Below are positions 1 through 8,983 of a stretch of DNA of 43,034 nucleotides, one piece after another. The stretch comes from Bacillus sp. 7884-1 (GTDB lineage Bacteria; Bacillota; Bacilli; Bacillales; Cytobacillaceae), in NCBI RefSeq assembly GCF_002272245.1, contig NZ_NPDD01000192.1:1-43034 (forward strand), read 5' to 3'. The first letter of the stretch is position 1, and the number at the start of each line of letters is the position of its first letter. The notes beneath the pieces were generated by a model. That model ran no database searches. It was not told the origin of the DNA and saw only the letters and a program-made list of their open reading frames with translations. The position numbers and the translations under genes are program-made.

Positions 1-52
1 TCGCCGGCTTGTCTTATGCCTGTCGCCCCTGAACGAGGCGCCTCCGCTTTTT
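1..52. repeat. Truncated tail of an interspersed structured repeat
   Basis: The window opens inside a GC-rich non-coding stretch that ends in GAGGCGCCTCCGCTTTTTT. Its ending resembles the right end of the element at 34520-34730 (GGGCGCTTGTGCTTTT). Repeats with CTCCAGCGCC-type left ends and GGCGC-TTGCGCTTTT-type right ends are scattered through Bacillaceae genomes, as I recall. Only the right end is visible here, so assignment rests on this similarity. It could also act as a terminator because it ends in a T-run. Confidence 0.45.
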
Positions 53-110
53 TGTTCACATTTATTTCATGAAAATAGGGGAATTTATATCTTATAGAAA
101 AGGGAACATG

Positions 111-116
111 TATAAT
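111..116 (+). promoter_or_regulatory. Candidate -10 element of the degV promoter
   Basis: TATAAT lies 30 bp before the degV start. I see no good -35 hexamer 17 bp upstream, so this is a weak call based on the perfect -10 alone. Confidence 0.35.
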
Positions 117-146
117 ACAATGGAGTAATCCTAGGGATGTGAGTAA

Positions 147-989
147 ATGAGCAAGATTAAGATTGTCACGGATTCAACGATGGATATGACAATAGAACAG
201 GCTGAACAACTAGGTGTAGTGGTTGTGCCACTATCCGTAACGATAAATGGTGAAACCTATTTAGACCGTGTAGAAATTCAACCTGCTGAATTTATGGAAA
301 CGATGAAGGGCTTAAAGGATTTACCGAAAAGTTCGCAGCCTTCCGCTGGAACCTTCCTTGAAGTGTATGACCAACTTGGGGAAGAAGGCTATGAGGTAAT
401 CTCTATACATATGACAGGTAAAATGAGCGGGACGGTTCGTTCTGCTGAAAGTGCTGCGCAAATGACCAAAACTAAGGTAACGGTAGTTGACTCTGAGTTT
501 ATATCGATTGCACTCCAGTTTCAGGTTCGAGAAGGTGCTGAAATGGCAAAGCAGGGTAAAAGTATAGAGGAGATCCTCAACCGTCTAGATTCTATCCGCC
601 AAAACTCGAAGCTATATATTATGATAGATACTTTAGAAAACATGGTGAAAGGTGGACGGATTGGGAAAGGGAAGGCATTTATTGGTTCCTTACTTAATAT
701 TAAGCCGATTGCTTCATTAGAAGGTGCAGAATACAATCCGGTTGCAAAGGTCCGCAGCCATTCTCAAGTGGTTAAATGGCTCACCAAACAATTTGTAGAG
801 GATTTAAAAGGAAAGGCTGTCAAACGTGTGGGCATTGTTCATGCAGAAGCACTCGAGTTGGCTACAAAATTAAAAGACTCTATCATTGAATTAACAGGCT
901 ACACCGATATTTCTGTTGATCACACCGGTCCAACAATCAGTACCCATACAGGACCGGGTACGATTGCTATCATGTATTACTATGAATAA
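147..989 (+). CDS. DegV family fatty-acid-binding protein
   Basis: 280 residues, the usual length for the DegV family. DegV proteins bind a fatty acid and, in Firmicutes, act as the FakB subunit that presents it to the kinase FakA for phosphorylation. Visible hallmarks are the N-terminal IVTDSTMDM segment, the KSSQPSAGTF segment near residues 61-70 that belongs to the lipid-binding cleft, and the C-terminal THTGPGTIAI motif. The start is an ATG behind a modest GGGATGTGAG site. It is monocistronic and ends in a strong hairpin. Which FakB-type paralogue it is cannot be told from sequence alone. Confidence 0.93.
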   Translation: MSKIKIVTDSTMDMTIEQAEQLGVVVVPLSVTINGETYLDRVEIQPAEFMETMKGLKDLPKSSQPSAGTFLEVYDQLGEEGYEVISIHMTGKMSGTVRSAESAAQMTKTKVTVVDSEFISIALQFQVREGAEMAKQGKSIEEILNRLDSIRQNSKLYIMIDTLENMVKGGRIGKGKAFIGSLLNIKPIASLEGAEYNPVAKVRSHSQVVKWLTKQFVEDLKGKAVKRVGIVHAEALELATKLKDSIIELTGYTDISVDHTGPTISTHTGPGTIAIMYYYE

Positions 990-994
990 AATGT

Positions 995-1016
995 GGATGG
1001 TGCAGTCGCACCATCC
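995..1016. terminator. Bidirectional terminator between degV and the MBL gene
   Basis: GGATGGTGC and GCACCATCC form a perfect 9-bp stem with a 4-nt loop between the convergent degV and MBL-fold genes. The following T-tract is weak (TTATTTGTTG). It abuts the MBL stop codon and probably serves both strands. Confidence 0.75.
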
Positions 1017-1904
1017 TTATTTGTTGACCAATTGTATCTCAGATCCATGAACTGAAAACCCAAGTCGCTGCAAATGCTTGCGAATCCCGCTCCGCTCCCA
1101 CGTCTTTAGAATCAACGCATCCAGCATTTTTTTCGGATAGAAGATACCGATATTTGTTAACTCTTCGAAATTCAATCCCTGACGCACATACTTCTCAATC
1201 AATTCGTCACGTTGATCAATTATCCCAATATATTTGTCCATAGCTTCTATAAATTCCTGTTTCGTGAAAACCCCTTTTTGATGGCCGGTGATGTAGGTTT
1301 CTGCATCCAACTCTAACAGTACTTTACTAGATGCAATAAATTCATCAATATCCCCATCCGTTCCAAAGTACCACGGTCCAAAGGAGGTCATATCAAAATC
1401 CCCGACATAGACGACTCCTAACTCCGAAAAATAGGGAGAGGTATATCCTTTTGTGTGGCCGGGTGTATGTAGAAAGTTTACCTTCACACCACTAAAGCTG
1501 TATTCTTCATCGTATTGATACGTTCCGGAAATTTCTCCGAGGTTTTGAACCCATTCCTTTGGCATGTGCTTTCGCAATGCTTCTACACCTTCAGGACCCC
1601 ATTCCTGGTAGACTCCGTTCCCTCTTGCTATTCCTTCGATTGACTGAATGGTTTCAAACTCCAGTGGATTTATCCATTTTTCTGTATCCCGAAACAAATG
1701 GTTATGCAAAGTATGATCAGGATGGTAATGTGTGTTCACAACCAATTCCACTCCATATTCTCCATCTAAAGCACGGAGCTCCGCTGGGTCTGCACCGGTA
1801 TCAATAAGTACCTTATCTTTACTATCAATATACAAGCTTCTTGAAAACGGAACTTTACTATTATTAGCTCCTTCAATAATCATTATTGGACCAATTCGCC
1901 TCAT
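1017..1904 (-). CDS. MBL-fold metallo-hydrolase
   Basis: About 295 residues with the complete metallo-beta-lactamase signature: HYHPDH near residues 59-64 (HxHxDH), then HTPGHT, GDFD and a C-terminal GHQKG histidine. These ligate two metal ions in hydrolases such as glyoxalase II-type thioesterases and lactonases. The C-terminal 90 residues form a helical extension of unknown role. An ATG at 1904 is preferred over the GTG one codon earlier because AGAGGTG lies 7 nt upstream of the ATG. A FadR-like operator lies about 45 bp upstream, so a role linked to acyl or fatty-acid metabolism is possible. The substrate is unknown. Confidence 0.88.
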   Translation of the reverse strand: MRRIGPIMIIEGANNSKVPFSRSLYIDSKDKVLIDTGADPAELRALDGEYGVELVVNTHYHPDHTLHNHLFRDTEKWINPLEFETIQSIEGIARGNGVYQEWGPEGVEALRKHMPKEWVQNLGEISGTYQYDEEYSFSGVKVNFLHTPGHTKGYTSPYFSELGVVYVGDFDMTSFGPWYFGTDGDIDEFIASSKVLLELDAETYITGHQKGVFTKQEFIEAMDKYIGIIDQRDELIEKYVRQGLNFEELTNIGIFYPKKMLDALILKTWERSGIRKHLQRLGFSVHGSEIQLVNK

Positions 1905-1947
1905 CACTTCACACCTCTATATCATTTATCAAAATATTCCATTTTAT

Positions 1948-1965
1948 TGAGTGAATACTCATTCA
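1948..1965. promoter_or_regulatory. FadR-like TetR-family operator upstream of the MBL gene
   Basis: TGAGTGAATACTCATTCA, read on the minus strand as TGAATGAGTATTCACTCA, matches the Bacillus FadR (YsiA) operator pattern TGAATGANTANTCATTCA with one mismatch. FadR represses fatty-acid beta-oxidation genes and is released by long-chain acyl-CoA. The site overlaps the likely -35 region of the minus-strand MBL gene. The consensus is from memory and binding is inferred. Confidence 0.6.
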
Positions 1966-2098
1966 TGATACCATAACTTCCTTCTTCAATAAACCTTATT
2001 GCATTAAGTCTATTGCCCCATCTTTGCAAATTTGATTTTGGGTAAAATTAGAATATTTGGTAAAGCTATAAAAAAATGATTTTTCAAAGGTGCTGCCA

Positions 2099-3616
2099 AT
2101 GTTTAAATGGATGTCAGCAAAGAAAACGCCCGAAGGCGAAAAGGCACATAGCTTAATAATTGATGAATTAAAGGAACAATTGAAAAAAGAGCTTGTAGCT
2201 TGTTCAGACTTATTGTTTCGAACGTTAAAAAGAAAAGATAAAAAAATAGTAATTTGTTTTGTGAGCAGCTTGATCGATAAAACGGGTGTGGATGATTACA
2301 TTCTAAAGCCAATTCAAGAGAGTACAGAATCAGGCTGGAGTGTTGAAGAGCTCGCACAAATACTTCCGATAACAGATTTATCAGGGGCTAATCAATTAAA
2401 TGAAATTGTTAAGGCCTTAATCGAAGGGAAAACATACATTTATTCGGAAGGCGAACCATTCGGTTTGCTAGCCAATTTGAGTAATACGGTCGAAAGAAGT
2501 TTATCACATGCAGAAACGGAATCACTTGTCTTTGGTCCGAAAATTGCTTTTACTGAATCACTCATCGGGAATGTCAACATAATAAGGAACAATATAAAAG
2601 ATCCTAATTTATGTATGGAAGATTTAGCAATTGGAACCAGGTCAAAAACGAGTGCTAAACTCGTTTATATAAAGGGCATTGCAGAAGAAGAAAATATTAA
2701 CACATTCAGGCAAAGAGTGAGTCAACTAGAAATTGATCATGTGCAAGGGACCACAGTGCTGGGTCAGTTGATTGAAGGAAACAGCTGGTCTATTTTCCCG
2801 CAATTGATGACAACCGAGCTTCCAGACCGGATTACACTTGCGCTAATGTCTGGAAGAGTTGCCGTCTTAATGGACCGAAGTCCTGATGCCATTTATGGAC
2901 CAACACCCTTTTTTACCTTTTTTGAGTCAACTGAAGATGTCTATATGCGTTGGAATATGGGACTTTTCTTACGGATTCTGCGCTTAACAGCCACCTTTTT
3001 ATCCGTCCTTTTGACACCAGCCTATGTAGCTGTTCTGACGTATCATTATGAAGTCATTCCATCACCATTACTTGTGTCATTAGGCCAATCAAGGTCGAAT
3101 GTACCTTTTCCACCCGTCTTTGAAGCCTTTCTTCTTGAATTTGTTATTGAATTATTACGAGAGGCTGGAGCCAGGCTGCCAACAAAGGTTGGTCAGACGA
3201 TGGGTATCGTAGGCGGTATCGTTATCGGACAAGCGGCAGTAGAAGCAGGATTTACAAGTAATATTTTGATCATTATTATTGCATTAAGTGCACTTGGCTC
3301 TTTTACAACTCCTAGTTATTTGATGGGTACAGCCATCAGGATTATTCGCTTTCCCATCATTTTATTGGCTGGCTTTTGGGGGGGGATTGGGATTATGGTC
3401 GCATTTTGCTTTTTCATCATTCATCTTTTGAAATTGGACACATTAGGCAGGCCCTATCTTGCACCAGTCTATCCTTTGAACTTGAAGGATTTGGGGTATA
3501 GTATATTTCGATTTCCGAGTCAATTTCTTTCCTACCGTCCAGTAACAAACCAACCTGATGATAAAGAGAGATATTCAGCAAAAAAAGCAAAGCAGAAAAA
3601 GGATGTAGATGAATAG
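2099..3616 (+). CDS. Spore germination receptor subunit A (GerA/GerKA family)
   Basis: About 505 residues, the usual size of the A subunit of nutrient germinant receptors in the spore inner membrane. A long hydrophilic N-terminal region (about 1-285) holds the conserved VDYILKPIQES-like and LIEGNSW-like segments. A set of hydrophobic helices follows from about residue 295 to 460, including the family motif PFPPVFEAFLLEF. A GTG nine bases upstream is possible, but AAAGGTG is spaced correctly for the ATG at 2099. It starts a three-gene operon with the B and C subunits. The germinant specificity cannot be read from the sequence. Confidence 0.95.
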   Translation: MFKWMSAKKTPEGEKAHSLIIDELKEQLKKELVACSDLLFRTLKRKDKKIVICFVSSLIDKTGVDDYILKPIQESTESGWSVEELAQILPITDLSGANQLNEIVKALIEGKTYIYSEGEPFGLLANLSNTVERSLSHAETESLVFGPKIAFTESLIGNVNIIRNNIKDPNLCMEDLAIGTRSKTSAKLVYIKGIAEEENINTFRQRVSQLEIDHVQGTTVLGQLIEGNSWSIFPQLMTTELPDRITLALMSGRVAVLMDRSPDAIYGPTPFFTFFESTEDVYMRWNMGLFLRILRLTATFLSVLLTPAYVAVLTYHYEVIPSPLLVSLGQSRSNVPFPPVFEAFLLEFVIELLREAGARLPTKVGQTMGIVGGIVIGQAAVEAGFTSNILIIIIALSALGSFTTPSYLMGTAIRIIRFPIILLAGFWGGIGIMVAFCFFIIHLLKLDTLGRPYLAPVYPLNLKDLGYSIFRFPSQFLSYRPVTNQPDDKERYSAKKAKQKKDVDE

Positions 3617-3628
3617 GAGCGGTTAAAA

Positions 3629-4750
3629 ATGAATGTGAATTTACATCCAAAGGAAGGAATACTTTTTAGCGCTTATCTTTTATTTTTTGTCATACATGGT
3701 GTGCAGACTGGTGTAGGAATTGTAGGACTACCGAGAATTGTGTATTTAAGCGCAAAACATGACGCATGGATTTCCGTATTAATAGCGGGGGCGCTTACTT
3801 CTGTTGTTCTATGGTTTATGATTATGATGCTCAAGCAATACGATAGTGCTGATTTGTATGGTATCCATGTTGATGTATTTGGAAAATGGGTAGGGAATTC
3901 ACTTAGCATCATTTACATGCTTTACATGATTAGTAGTTTTTTTATTATTTTTATGAATTATATCGAAATTGTGCAAGTATGGATTTTTCCTAACTTAGCA
4001 ACCTGGCAGCTTGCTCTCGTTCTCATCTTGTTAACTGTGTATGCTGTATATGGTGGAGTAAGAATTATTGTCGGAGTTGCGTTTCTATCCGTAGTAGGGA
4101 CAATGTGGATCCTTTTGGTTGCATTTGTTCCGTTACGGTATGCTGATTTCAATCATTTGTTTCCCATTATGAATGTTGGTTTTGGGGCAATCCTTAAAGG
4201 AGTGCAAAGTACCACCCTTTCCATGATGGGTTTTGAATTGATCATGTTTCTTTATCCCTATATTAAGGAAAAGAAAAAAAGCATGAAGTATGTTCAAATA
4301 GCCAATATTTTTACCACCATCCTCTTTGCTTTTGTGACACTTATTTCGATTGTATTTTTTGCCGGAGATAGCTTAAAAGCCACGATTTGGCCCGTACTAT
4401 CCATGTTTAAAATTGTCCGTCTTCCCAATCTAGAGCGATTTGAATTTATCGCTGTATCTTTTTGGATGTTAATTATTTTACCTAACATGTGTATCTATTT
4501 GTGGGCATCATCAAAAGGGTTTGCGAGAGTTCTAAAGAGAAAACAGAAAACGGGAGTATGGGTTATTGCAATCGTAGCTTTTGGGGCAACCTTCTTCTTC
4601 CAAGCAAGATATCAAATGAATATGGTAACAGATTTGGTCGCAAAATCAGGGTTTTATGCTGTGATATGCTATCCAGTTGTTCTATCTATTATTGTCCTTG
4701 TGAAAAAATGGTGGTCTAAGAGGAGAAATAGTCATGCAAAGGCGTCATAA
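3629..4750 (+). CDS. Spore germination receptor subunit B (GerB family permease)
   Basis: 373 residues made almost entirely of about ten hydrophobic helices, as in the GerAB/GerKB family of the APC transporter superfamily. This subunit is thought to bind the germinant. It starts 12 nt after gerA, behind TAGGAGCGG, and overlaps gerC by 17 nt, so the three subunits are probably translated together. Basic residues at the C-terminus (KKWWSKRR) suggest a cytoplasmic end. The ligand is not predictable from sequence. Confidence 0.95.
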   Translation: MNVNLHPKEGILFSAYLLFFVIHGVQTGVGIVGLPRIVYLSAKHDAWISVLIAGALTSVVLWFMIMMLKQYDSADLYGIHVDVFGKWVGNSLSIIYMLYMISSFFIIFMNYIEIVQVWIFPNLATWQLALVLILLTVYAVYGGVRIIVGVAFLSVVGTMWILLVAFVPLRYADFNHLFPIMNVGFGAILKGVQSTTLSMMGFELIMFLYPYIKEKKKSMKYVQIANIFTTILFAFVTLISIVFFAGDSLKATIWPVLSMFKIVRLPNLERFEFIAVSFWMLIILPNMCIYLWASSKGFARVLKRKQKTGVWVIAIVAFGATFFFQARYQMNMVTDLVAKSGFYAVICYPVVLSIIVLVKKWWSKRRNSHAKAS

Positions 4751-5888
4751 ATGGAGAATAATCATGGTGAATATTGCATGTGTCTTGACCTTGTGTAGTT
4801 GTGTAGAAACAAAGCAATTGGAAAAATTGGGACTTATAACAGCTCAGGGTTATGATTTAGAAAAAGAAAATGAAATTAAAGGAACAGTGGTAGTTCATAA
4901 GTTTGATCCGCTAGCTGAGAATTTGACAAAGGTCATCAGCGTTAAATCACATACTAGCAAGGCATTAAGACAAGAGCAGAATCTTGAAATCGACCAAAAG
5001 CTCGTCACTGGACAGCTTCGTTGTGTGATTTATAGTAAAGAGCTAGCGAAAAGAGGACTTTCACAGCTCGTTGATGCCCTAAATCGTGACTCTACCATTG
5101 GGAATATGGTTTATTTAACAGTTGCAGACAAAGATGCATTTTCGATTGTGAATATAGATGAGAGTAAAATTAAGGTTAACCTAGGGACTTATTTATATAA
5201 TTTAATCAAACAAAATGTTGAAAGTGAACAGCTTACTTCGCCTACTCTGCATGAATTTAATCATAATTTACAGGACCATGGGAAGGACCCCGTACTGCCA
5301 ATATTAAAACTTAAAGGTGATGGCGTGTCCATTTATGGAATTGCACTCTTTAGAGACGATCGTATGGTAGCTGAATTGCAAAGTGACAAGCTCTTTTATG
5401 CGAAAATACTTAATGATAAATATAGATCTGGGACTCATGAGCTGGGATTTAAACGTTCACTTTTTGAAAAAATTATTAAGACTCAAGGCCGAAAAAATAG
5501 GGAAGTATACGATAAGTTATTTATCAGTATTGATAATATTCGAAGCCAATCGAAAATTAAATTGATTGACAAAGAAAAACTTCTTTTTAGAGTGGATGTT
5601 ACCTTAGATTCTCGGTTACTTGAAGCAACAGAGCCACTAGATTTAACCACTACTAAGAACATCAAGTTTATTGAAAAAAAAGTAAACAAAGAAATGGAAA
5701 AGCAAATCAAACAGCTTCTTGAATATTTCAAAAAGATACAGGTTGACCCTGTGGGAATAGGGAATGAATATATGGCTAATTCACGAAAAAAACCACTATC
5801 TAAACAGGAATGGAGAGAGCTGTATAAGGATGTAAAATTTGAGGTGCGCGTAAATAATACCATTGTAAAAACAGGGGTCATTGACTAA
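4734..5888 (+). CDS. Spore germination receptor lipoprotein subunit C (GerC family)
   Basis: 384 residues. A short lipoprotein signal peptide ends in LTLCSC, so Cys23 is the likely lipidated residue. The rest is the three-domain GerC fold with typical segments such as EKLGLITAQGYDLEKE near the start and a charged C-terminal domain. The ATG lies inside the end of gerB and has AGAGGAGAAA upstream. GerC lipoproteins anchor to the outer face of the spore inner membrane and are needed for receptor function. No terminator of note separates it from the downstream sco gene, which has its own ribosome binding site. Confidence 0.94.
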   Translation: MQRRHKWRIIMVNIACVLTLCSCVETKQLEKLGLITAQGYDLEKENEIKGTVVVHKFDPLAENLTKVISVKSHTSKALRQEQNLEIDQKLVTGQLRCVIYSKELAKRGLSQLVDALNRDSTIGNMVYLTVADKDAFSIVNIDESKIKVNLGTYLYNLIKQNVESEQLTSPTLHEFNHNLQDHGKDPVLPILKLKGDGVSIYGIALFRDDRMVAELQSDKLFYAKILNDKYRSGTHELGFKRSLFEKIIKTQGRKNREVYDKLFISIDNIRSQSKIKLIDKEKLLFRVDVTLDSRLLEATEPLDLTTTKNIKFIEKKVNKEMEKQIKQLLEYFKKIQVDPVGIGNEYMANSRKKPLSKQEWRELYKDVKFEVRVNNTIVKTGVID

Positions 5889-5965
5889 CAAACGCTTTTC
5901 TTTCCTCTTGCCCGAATCTTTGTTAAACTAATCACATAAAGAATAAAGGTTACGGGGGATTTTAT

Positions 5966-6544
5966 ATGAAGCATCGTTTATACATTTTTTTATTAATAAT
6001 TTGTGCATTACTACTATCTGCATGTGGTCAAAAAGGGATTCAGAATCCACTGGATTATCCGGTGAAAGATTTTACGGCTGTGACACAAGAGAATAAAGCT
6101 TTTGAAAAAAAGAATTTGGACGGAAAAATATGGGTGGCAGACTTTATTTTCACCAATTGTGCAGATGTTTGTCCGCCAATGACGGCTAATATGACCAAGC
6201 TGCAAAAGATGGTCGAAGATAAAAAGTTGGAAAATGTTGAGTTTGTTTCATTTAGTGTCGACCCTACTGTTGATACACCCGAAAAACTAACAGAGTATGC
6301 GCAGAACTTCGGGCTGAAGGATGATAATTGGACTTTTTTAACAGGCTATTCACAAGAATTTATTGAGACCTATGCGAGAGAAACATTCAAAACTTTAGTG
6401 AAAAAACCACAGGAAGGTGACCAGGTTATTCACCAGACATACTTTTTCTTAGTGGGACCAGATGAAAAGGTTAAGAAAATTTACGATGGGTACAAAGAAG
6501 TCCCGTATGATGAAATGATTAGTGATATAAAAGCATTGCAATAG
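5966..6544 (+). CDS. SCO1/SenC family copper chaperone lipoprotein
   Basis: 192 residues. The signal peptide ends in the lipobox LLSAC, with Cys20 lipidated. The thioredoxin-like domain carries CADVC (Cys65, Cys69) and His155 (VIHQT), the three copper ligands of Sco proteins. Bacillus Sco (YpmQ) delivers copper to the CuA centre of cytochrome c oxidase on the outer face of the membrane. It is followed by YpmR- and YpmS-like genes, the same order as ypmQ-ypmR-ypmS in B. subtilis as I recall it. GGGGGA precedes the ATG. Confidence 0.94.
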   Translation: MKHRLYIFLLIICALLLSACGQKGIQNPLDYPVKDFTAVTQENKAFEKKNLDGKIWVADFIFTNCADVCPPMTANMTKLQKMVEDKKLENVEFVSFSVDPTVDTPEKLTEYAQNFGLKDDNWTFLTGYSQEFIETYARETFKTLVKKPQEGDQVIHQTYFFLVGPDEKVKKIYDGYKEVPYDEMISDIKALQ

Positions 6545-6568
6545 ACCTTTTCCTAGGTCTATTTTTTT
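6542..6568 (+). terminator. Intrinsic terminator after sco
   Basis: AGACCT and AGGTCT form a short stem that begins at the sco stop codon and is followed by seven Ts. It probably ends most sco transcripts before the SGNH hydrolase gene. Confidence 0.75.
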
Positions 6569-6652
6569 GATGAGTCATAGGATTTAGTACTAGCATGTTT
6601 TGAATTATTTACGTCATGTTATAATATCATTAGTAAGAGGGTGGTGAAGAAA

Positions 6653-7477
6653 ATGGAAAAAATTTTCATCCTTCTCATTCTTTCGACTTTTTTCTTAAGT
6701 TCTTGCAGTCAATCTGATCGCTGGGAATTGCATAAAGAACGGAGTGCTTCGGCTGTTGTTTATGAAGAGGTTCCTGCCGATTTTGTCCCAAAGGAGATAA
6801 GCATTATTTCCGCTGGTGATTCCTTAACAGAAGGTATTGGCGATACTACAAAAACTGGAGGATACCTGCCTTACTTAAGAACTTTGCTCGAGGAAGAAAA
6901 GGGAATTAAGGAAGTTGATTTTTATAACTTCGGTGTAAAAGGTAATCGTACCTCGCAATTATTAAAAAGGCTGCAAACAGATGAGATAACAGACAAACTT
7001 TCTACTGCTGATTTAGTGATATTGACCATTGGCGGCAATGACATTATGAAGGTAGTAAAGGATAATATCTCAAATCTCCAACTATCCGTTTTTGATAAGG
7101 AAAAAGAAGTATATATTAATAATTTATACCAAATCATGAATATGATAATACGAGCAAATCCCGATGCCTATATTGTTTTGGTTGGGGTTTACAATCCATT
7201 TTCTCAATGGTTTTCTGAAATAAAAGAGCTCGACCAGATTGTTTCAGATTGGAATGTTGCCAGCCAAAGTGTCGTTTCTAATTATCAGAATGCTTATTTT
7301 GTAGGAATCGAAGATATATTTCAGAACCCAACAGAGAGTCTATTGCATACAGATAACTTTCATCCGAATAATAAAGGGTATGAATTGATTGCCGAGCGGT
7401 TAAATGATACCTTAGAAGAACGGACATTACCTGATCTCGTAAAGAAGGCGTATATGGTCAGTAAAGAGGAGAATTAG
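6653..7477 (+). CDS. SGNH/GDSL-type hydrolase lipoprotein (YpmR-like)
   Basis: About 274 residues. The lipoprotein signal ends in LSSC. The SGNH hydrolase blocks are all present: SAGDSLTEG (block I, catalytic Ser), GVKGN (block II, Gly), TIGGND (block III, Asn) and DNFHPN (block V, Asp and His). Members are extracellular esterases or lipases. The ATG at 6653 is chosen over GTGs at 6641 and 6644 because AGAGGGTGG is spaced correctly for it. It lies 8 nt before the YpmS-like gene and matches ypmR by motif and position. The natural substrate is unknown. Confidence 0.9.
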   Translation: MEKIFILLILSTFFLSSCSQSDRWELHKERSASAVVYEEVPADFVPKEISIISAGDSLTEGIGDTTKTGGYLPYLRTLLEEEKGIKEVDFYNFGVKGNRTSQLLKRLQTDEITDKLSTADLVILTIGGNDIMKVVKDNISNLQLSVFDKEKEVYINNLYQIMNMIIRANPDAYIVLVGVYNPFSQWFSEIKELDQIVSDWNVASQSVVSNYQNAYFVGIEDIFQNPTESLLHTDNFHPNNKGYELIAERLNDTLEERTLPDLVKKAYMVSKEEN

Positions 7478-7485
7478 GGCTTTCT

Positions 7486-8061
7486 ATGAAAAATAAATGG
7501 AAAACGGGATTCTTTCTTATATTAGGGTTAAATCTTTTTATTGTTATCATTCTTATATCTTTAATCATGGTTCCTGCCGATAAGAAAGGAAAAATTCAAA
7601 GTGTCCCAGACGACAAGAGTGTTTCTTTTCAAGTCAAGTCGAATAAGGCTGATTTAAATGTGTTAGTAAACCAGTATATTAAAAAGGAAGCGGCAGATTC
7701 ACCGATAGATTACAGTATCCAACTTCAGGATGAAGTGGAATTATACGGGACATTAAAATTCTTTAGTCAAGAAGTAGATTTAAAACTTACCTTTGTTCCA
7801 GAGGCATTAGATAATGGCGATTTAGTCCTAAAGCAGAAGTCAATTTCGGTTGGCAGTTTGCCGTTGCCTGTATCCTATGTGCTGAAATTTATAAAAGACA
7901 ATTATAAACTCCCTAAAGGGGTCGAAATTCAGCCAAATGATAAAATGATTCATGTACACATGGAGCAATTAAAGTTAAAGAGCGATGTAAAAATAAAGGC
8001 AAATAAGTTTGATCTAGTAAAAGATGATATTGCTTTTACCATAGTTGTACCCGTTGAATAA
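7486..8061 (+). CDS. YpmS-like single-pass membrane protein (DUF2140)
   Basis: 191 residues. One N-terminal transmembrane helix (about residues 8-28) is followed by an extracytoplasmic beta-rich domain. Its length, topology and position directly after the SGNH lipoprotein match YpmS of B. subtilis. The function is not known. The close spacing suggests co-transcription with ypmR and perhaps a shared envelope role. The gene ends at a strong hairpin. Confidence 0.85.
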   Translation: MKNKWKTGFFLILGLNLFIVIILISLIMVPADKKGKIQSVPDDKSVSFQVKSNKADLNVLVNQYIKKEAADSPIDYSIQLQDEVELYGTLKFFSQEVDLKLTFVPEALDNGDLVLKQKSISVGSLPLPVSYVLKFIKDNYKLPKGVEIQPNDKMIHVHMEQLKLKSDVKIKANKFDLVKDDIAFTIVVPVE

Positions 8062-8085
8062 GGTGGCTCACATACGTGAGTCACC
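8061..8085. terminator. Bidirectional terminator between ypmS and the DUF4397 gene
   Basis: AGGTGGCTCAC and GTGAGTCACCT pair around ATAC and are followed by AATTTTTT. The hairpin sits between two convergent genes and ends 7 bp before the DUF4397 stop codon. Confidence 0.8.
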
Positions 8086-8092
8086 TAATTTT

Positions 8093-8839
8093 TTAATCCT
8101 TCAAAATCATCGCTTGTAATTTAGGCTCTTCGTTTGAAAGACCAATTAATACAATCGTATAGGTTTCATTTGGACGAAACTGTGCTTTTGGCATTGGCAG
8201 GATGATGTTTTTCGTTCCAGCCTCTCTAACCTCTAAATCCACAGTCATCGGCATAATACCTAGATAGTCTGTAGTCTGTTTGTATGCGATATTCGGAAAG
8301 ACTACATCCCGGTCTTTCACAGCAATATCTAAAGCTCCTGTATCCGGTGACAAATGCAGAAAACGTATTTTTGATTCATTCATTGGCACTTGCGGTTGAT
8401 TAAGGTATGGAAGCAGGCGCATTTTTTTAACCGGGTCAATGATTGCCATTGTATACGATTTATCAGGTTCAACGGTAATCTTTTTATTGAGTATACTATC
8501 TACCGAGTTTCCGGTTGGGTAAATGTCAATGTGATACTTTCCAGGCTTCAATGGCAGATAATTGCTAGCCACTCTAAAAGGAAGGCGTTTCACTTTCATT
8601 TGACCATTGATATAAATGTCAACCTCGGGGGCATCAGGTGAAGTATGAAGGAACCGGACCCTGCCTTCAGTTTGAGATTGTTGGATATTACGTTCCGTCA
8701 TCGCTTTATTCATATATTTTAGGTGTTTCAAATAGTATTGCATGTGTAGGTTTGGATTAGAGTATTTATAATTGTGAGCCAACAAATCATACATTGCAGC
8801 TCGTTGAAGATAATCAGAATGATTTCTATTTCCAGACAT
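8093..8839 (-). CDS. DUF4397 domain protein
   Basis: About 248 residues. Two tandem copies of the DUF4397 beta-sandwich are recognisable by the repeated phrases RVRFLHTSPDAPEVDIYING and KIRFLHLSPDTGALDIAV, followed in each by a TYTI/YTMAII strand. The fold is typical of surface or extracellular proteins, yet no signal peptide is visible. The ATG at 8839 is preferred over a start 45 nt upstream because AAAGGAGCG lies just before it. It is divergent from the rsgA-like unit. The role is unknown, and a spore-envelope location is only a guess. Confidence 0.82.
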   Translation of the reverse strand: MSGNRNHSDYLQRAAMYDLLAHNYKYSNPNLHMQYYLKHLKYMNKAMTERNIQQSQTEGRVRFLHTSPDAPEVDIYINGQMKVKRLPFRVASNYLPLKPGKYHIDIYPTGNSVDSILNKKITVEPDKSYTMAIIDPVKKMRLLPYLNQPQVPMNESKIRFLHLSPDTGALDIAVKDRDVVFPNIAYKQTTDYLGIMPMTVDLEVREAGTKNIILPMPKAQFRPNETYTIVLIGLSNEEPKLQAMILKD

Positions 8840-8920
8840 ACCCTTCGCTCCTTTCTTTCGTTCTTTACAAATTAATTTATTCAAGCATGTTTAGGTGGGT
8901 GTCTATATTCTGATTTTTTG

Positions 8921-8949
8921 TTTACAAATGGATAAAGTTAACATATACT
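8921..8949 (+). promoter_or_regulatory. SigA promoter of the rsgA-like leader transcript
   Basis: TTTACA and TATACT are separated by exactly 17 bp, an excellent vegetative promoter. Transcription would start near 8956 and give a leader of about 190 nt before the GTPase start codon. Confidence 0.7.
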
Positions 8950-8983
8950 TATTACAAATAAGTCGGAAGGCGGGTGAAGTGTA

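Noticed and set aside
2041..2098. SigG promoter for the germination operon
   Set aside because: Such a promoter is expected from family knowledge, but I found no -35/-10 pair with correct spacing, so I do not annotate it.
5483..5881. A 132-codon minus-strand frame opposite gerC
   Set aside because: It lies wholly inside gerC, has no ribosome binding site and low-complexity composition. It is a shadow of the real gene.
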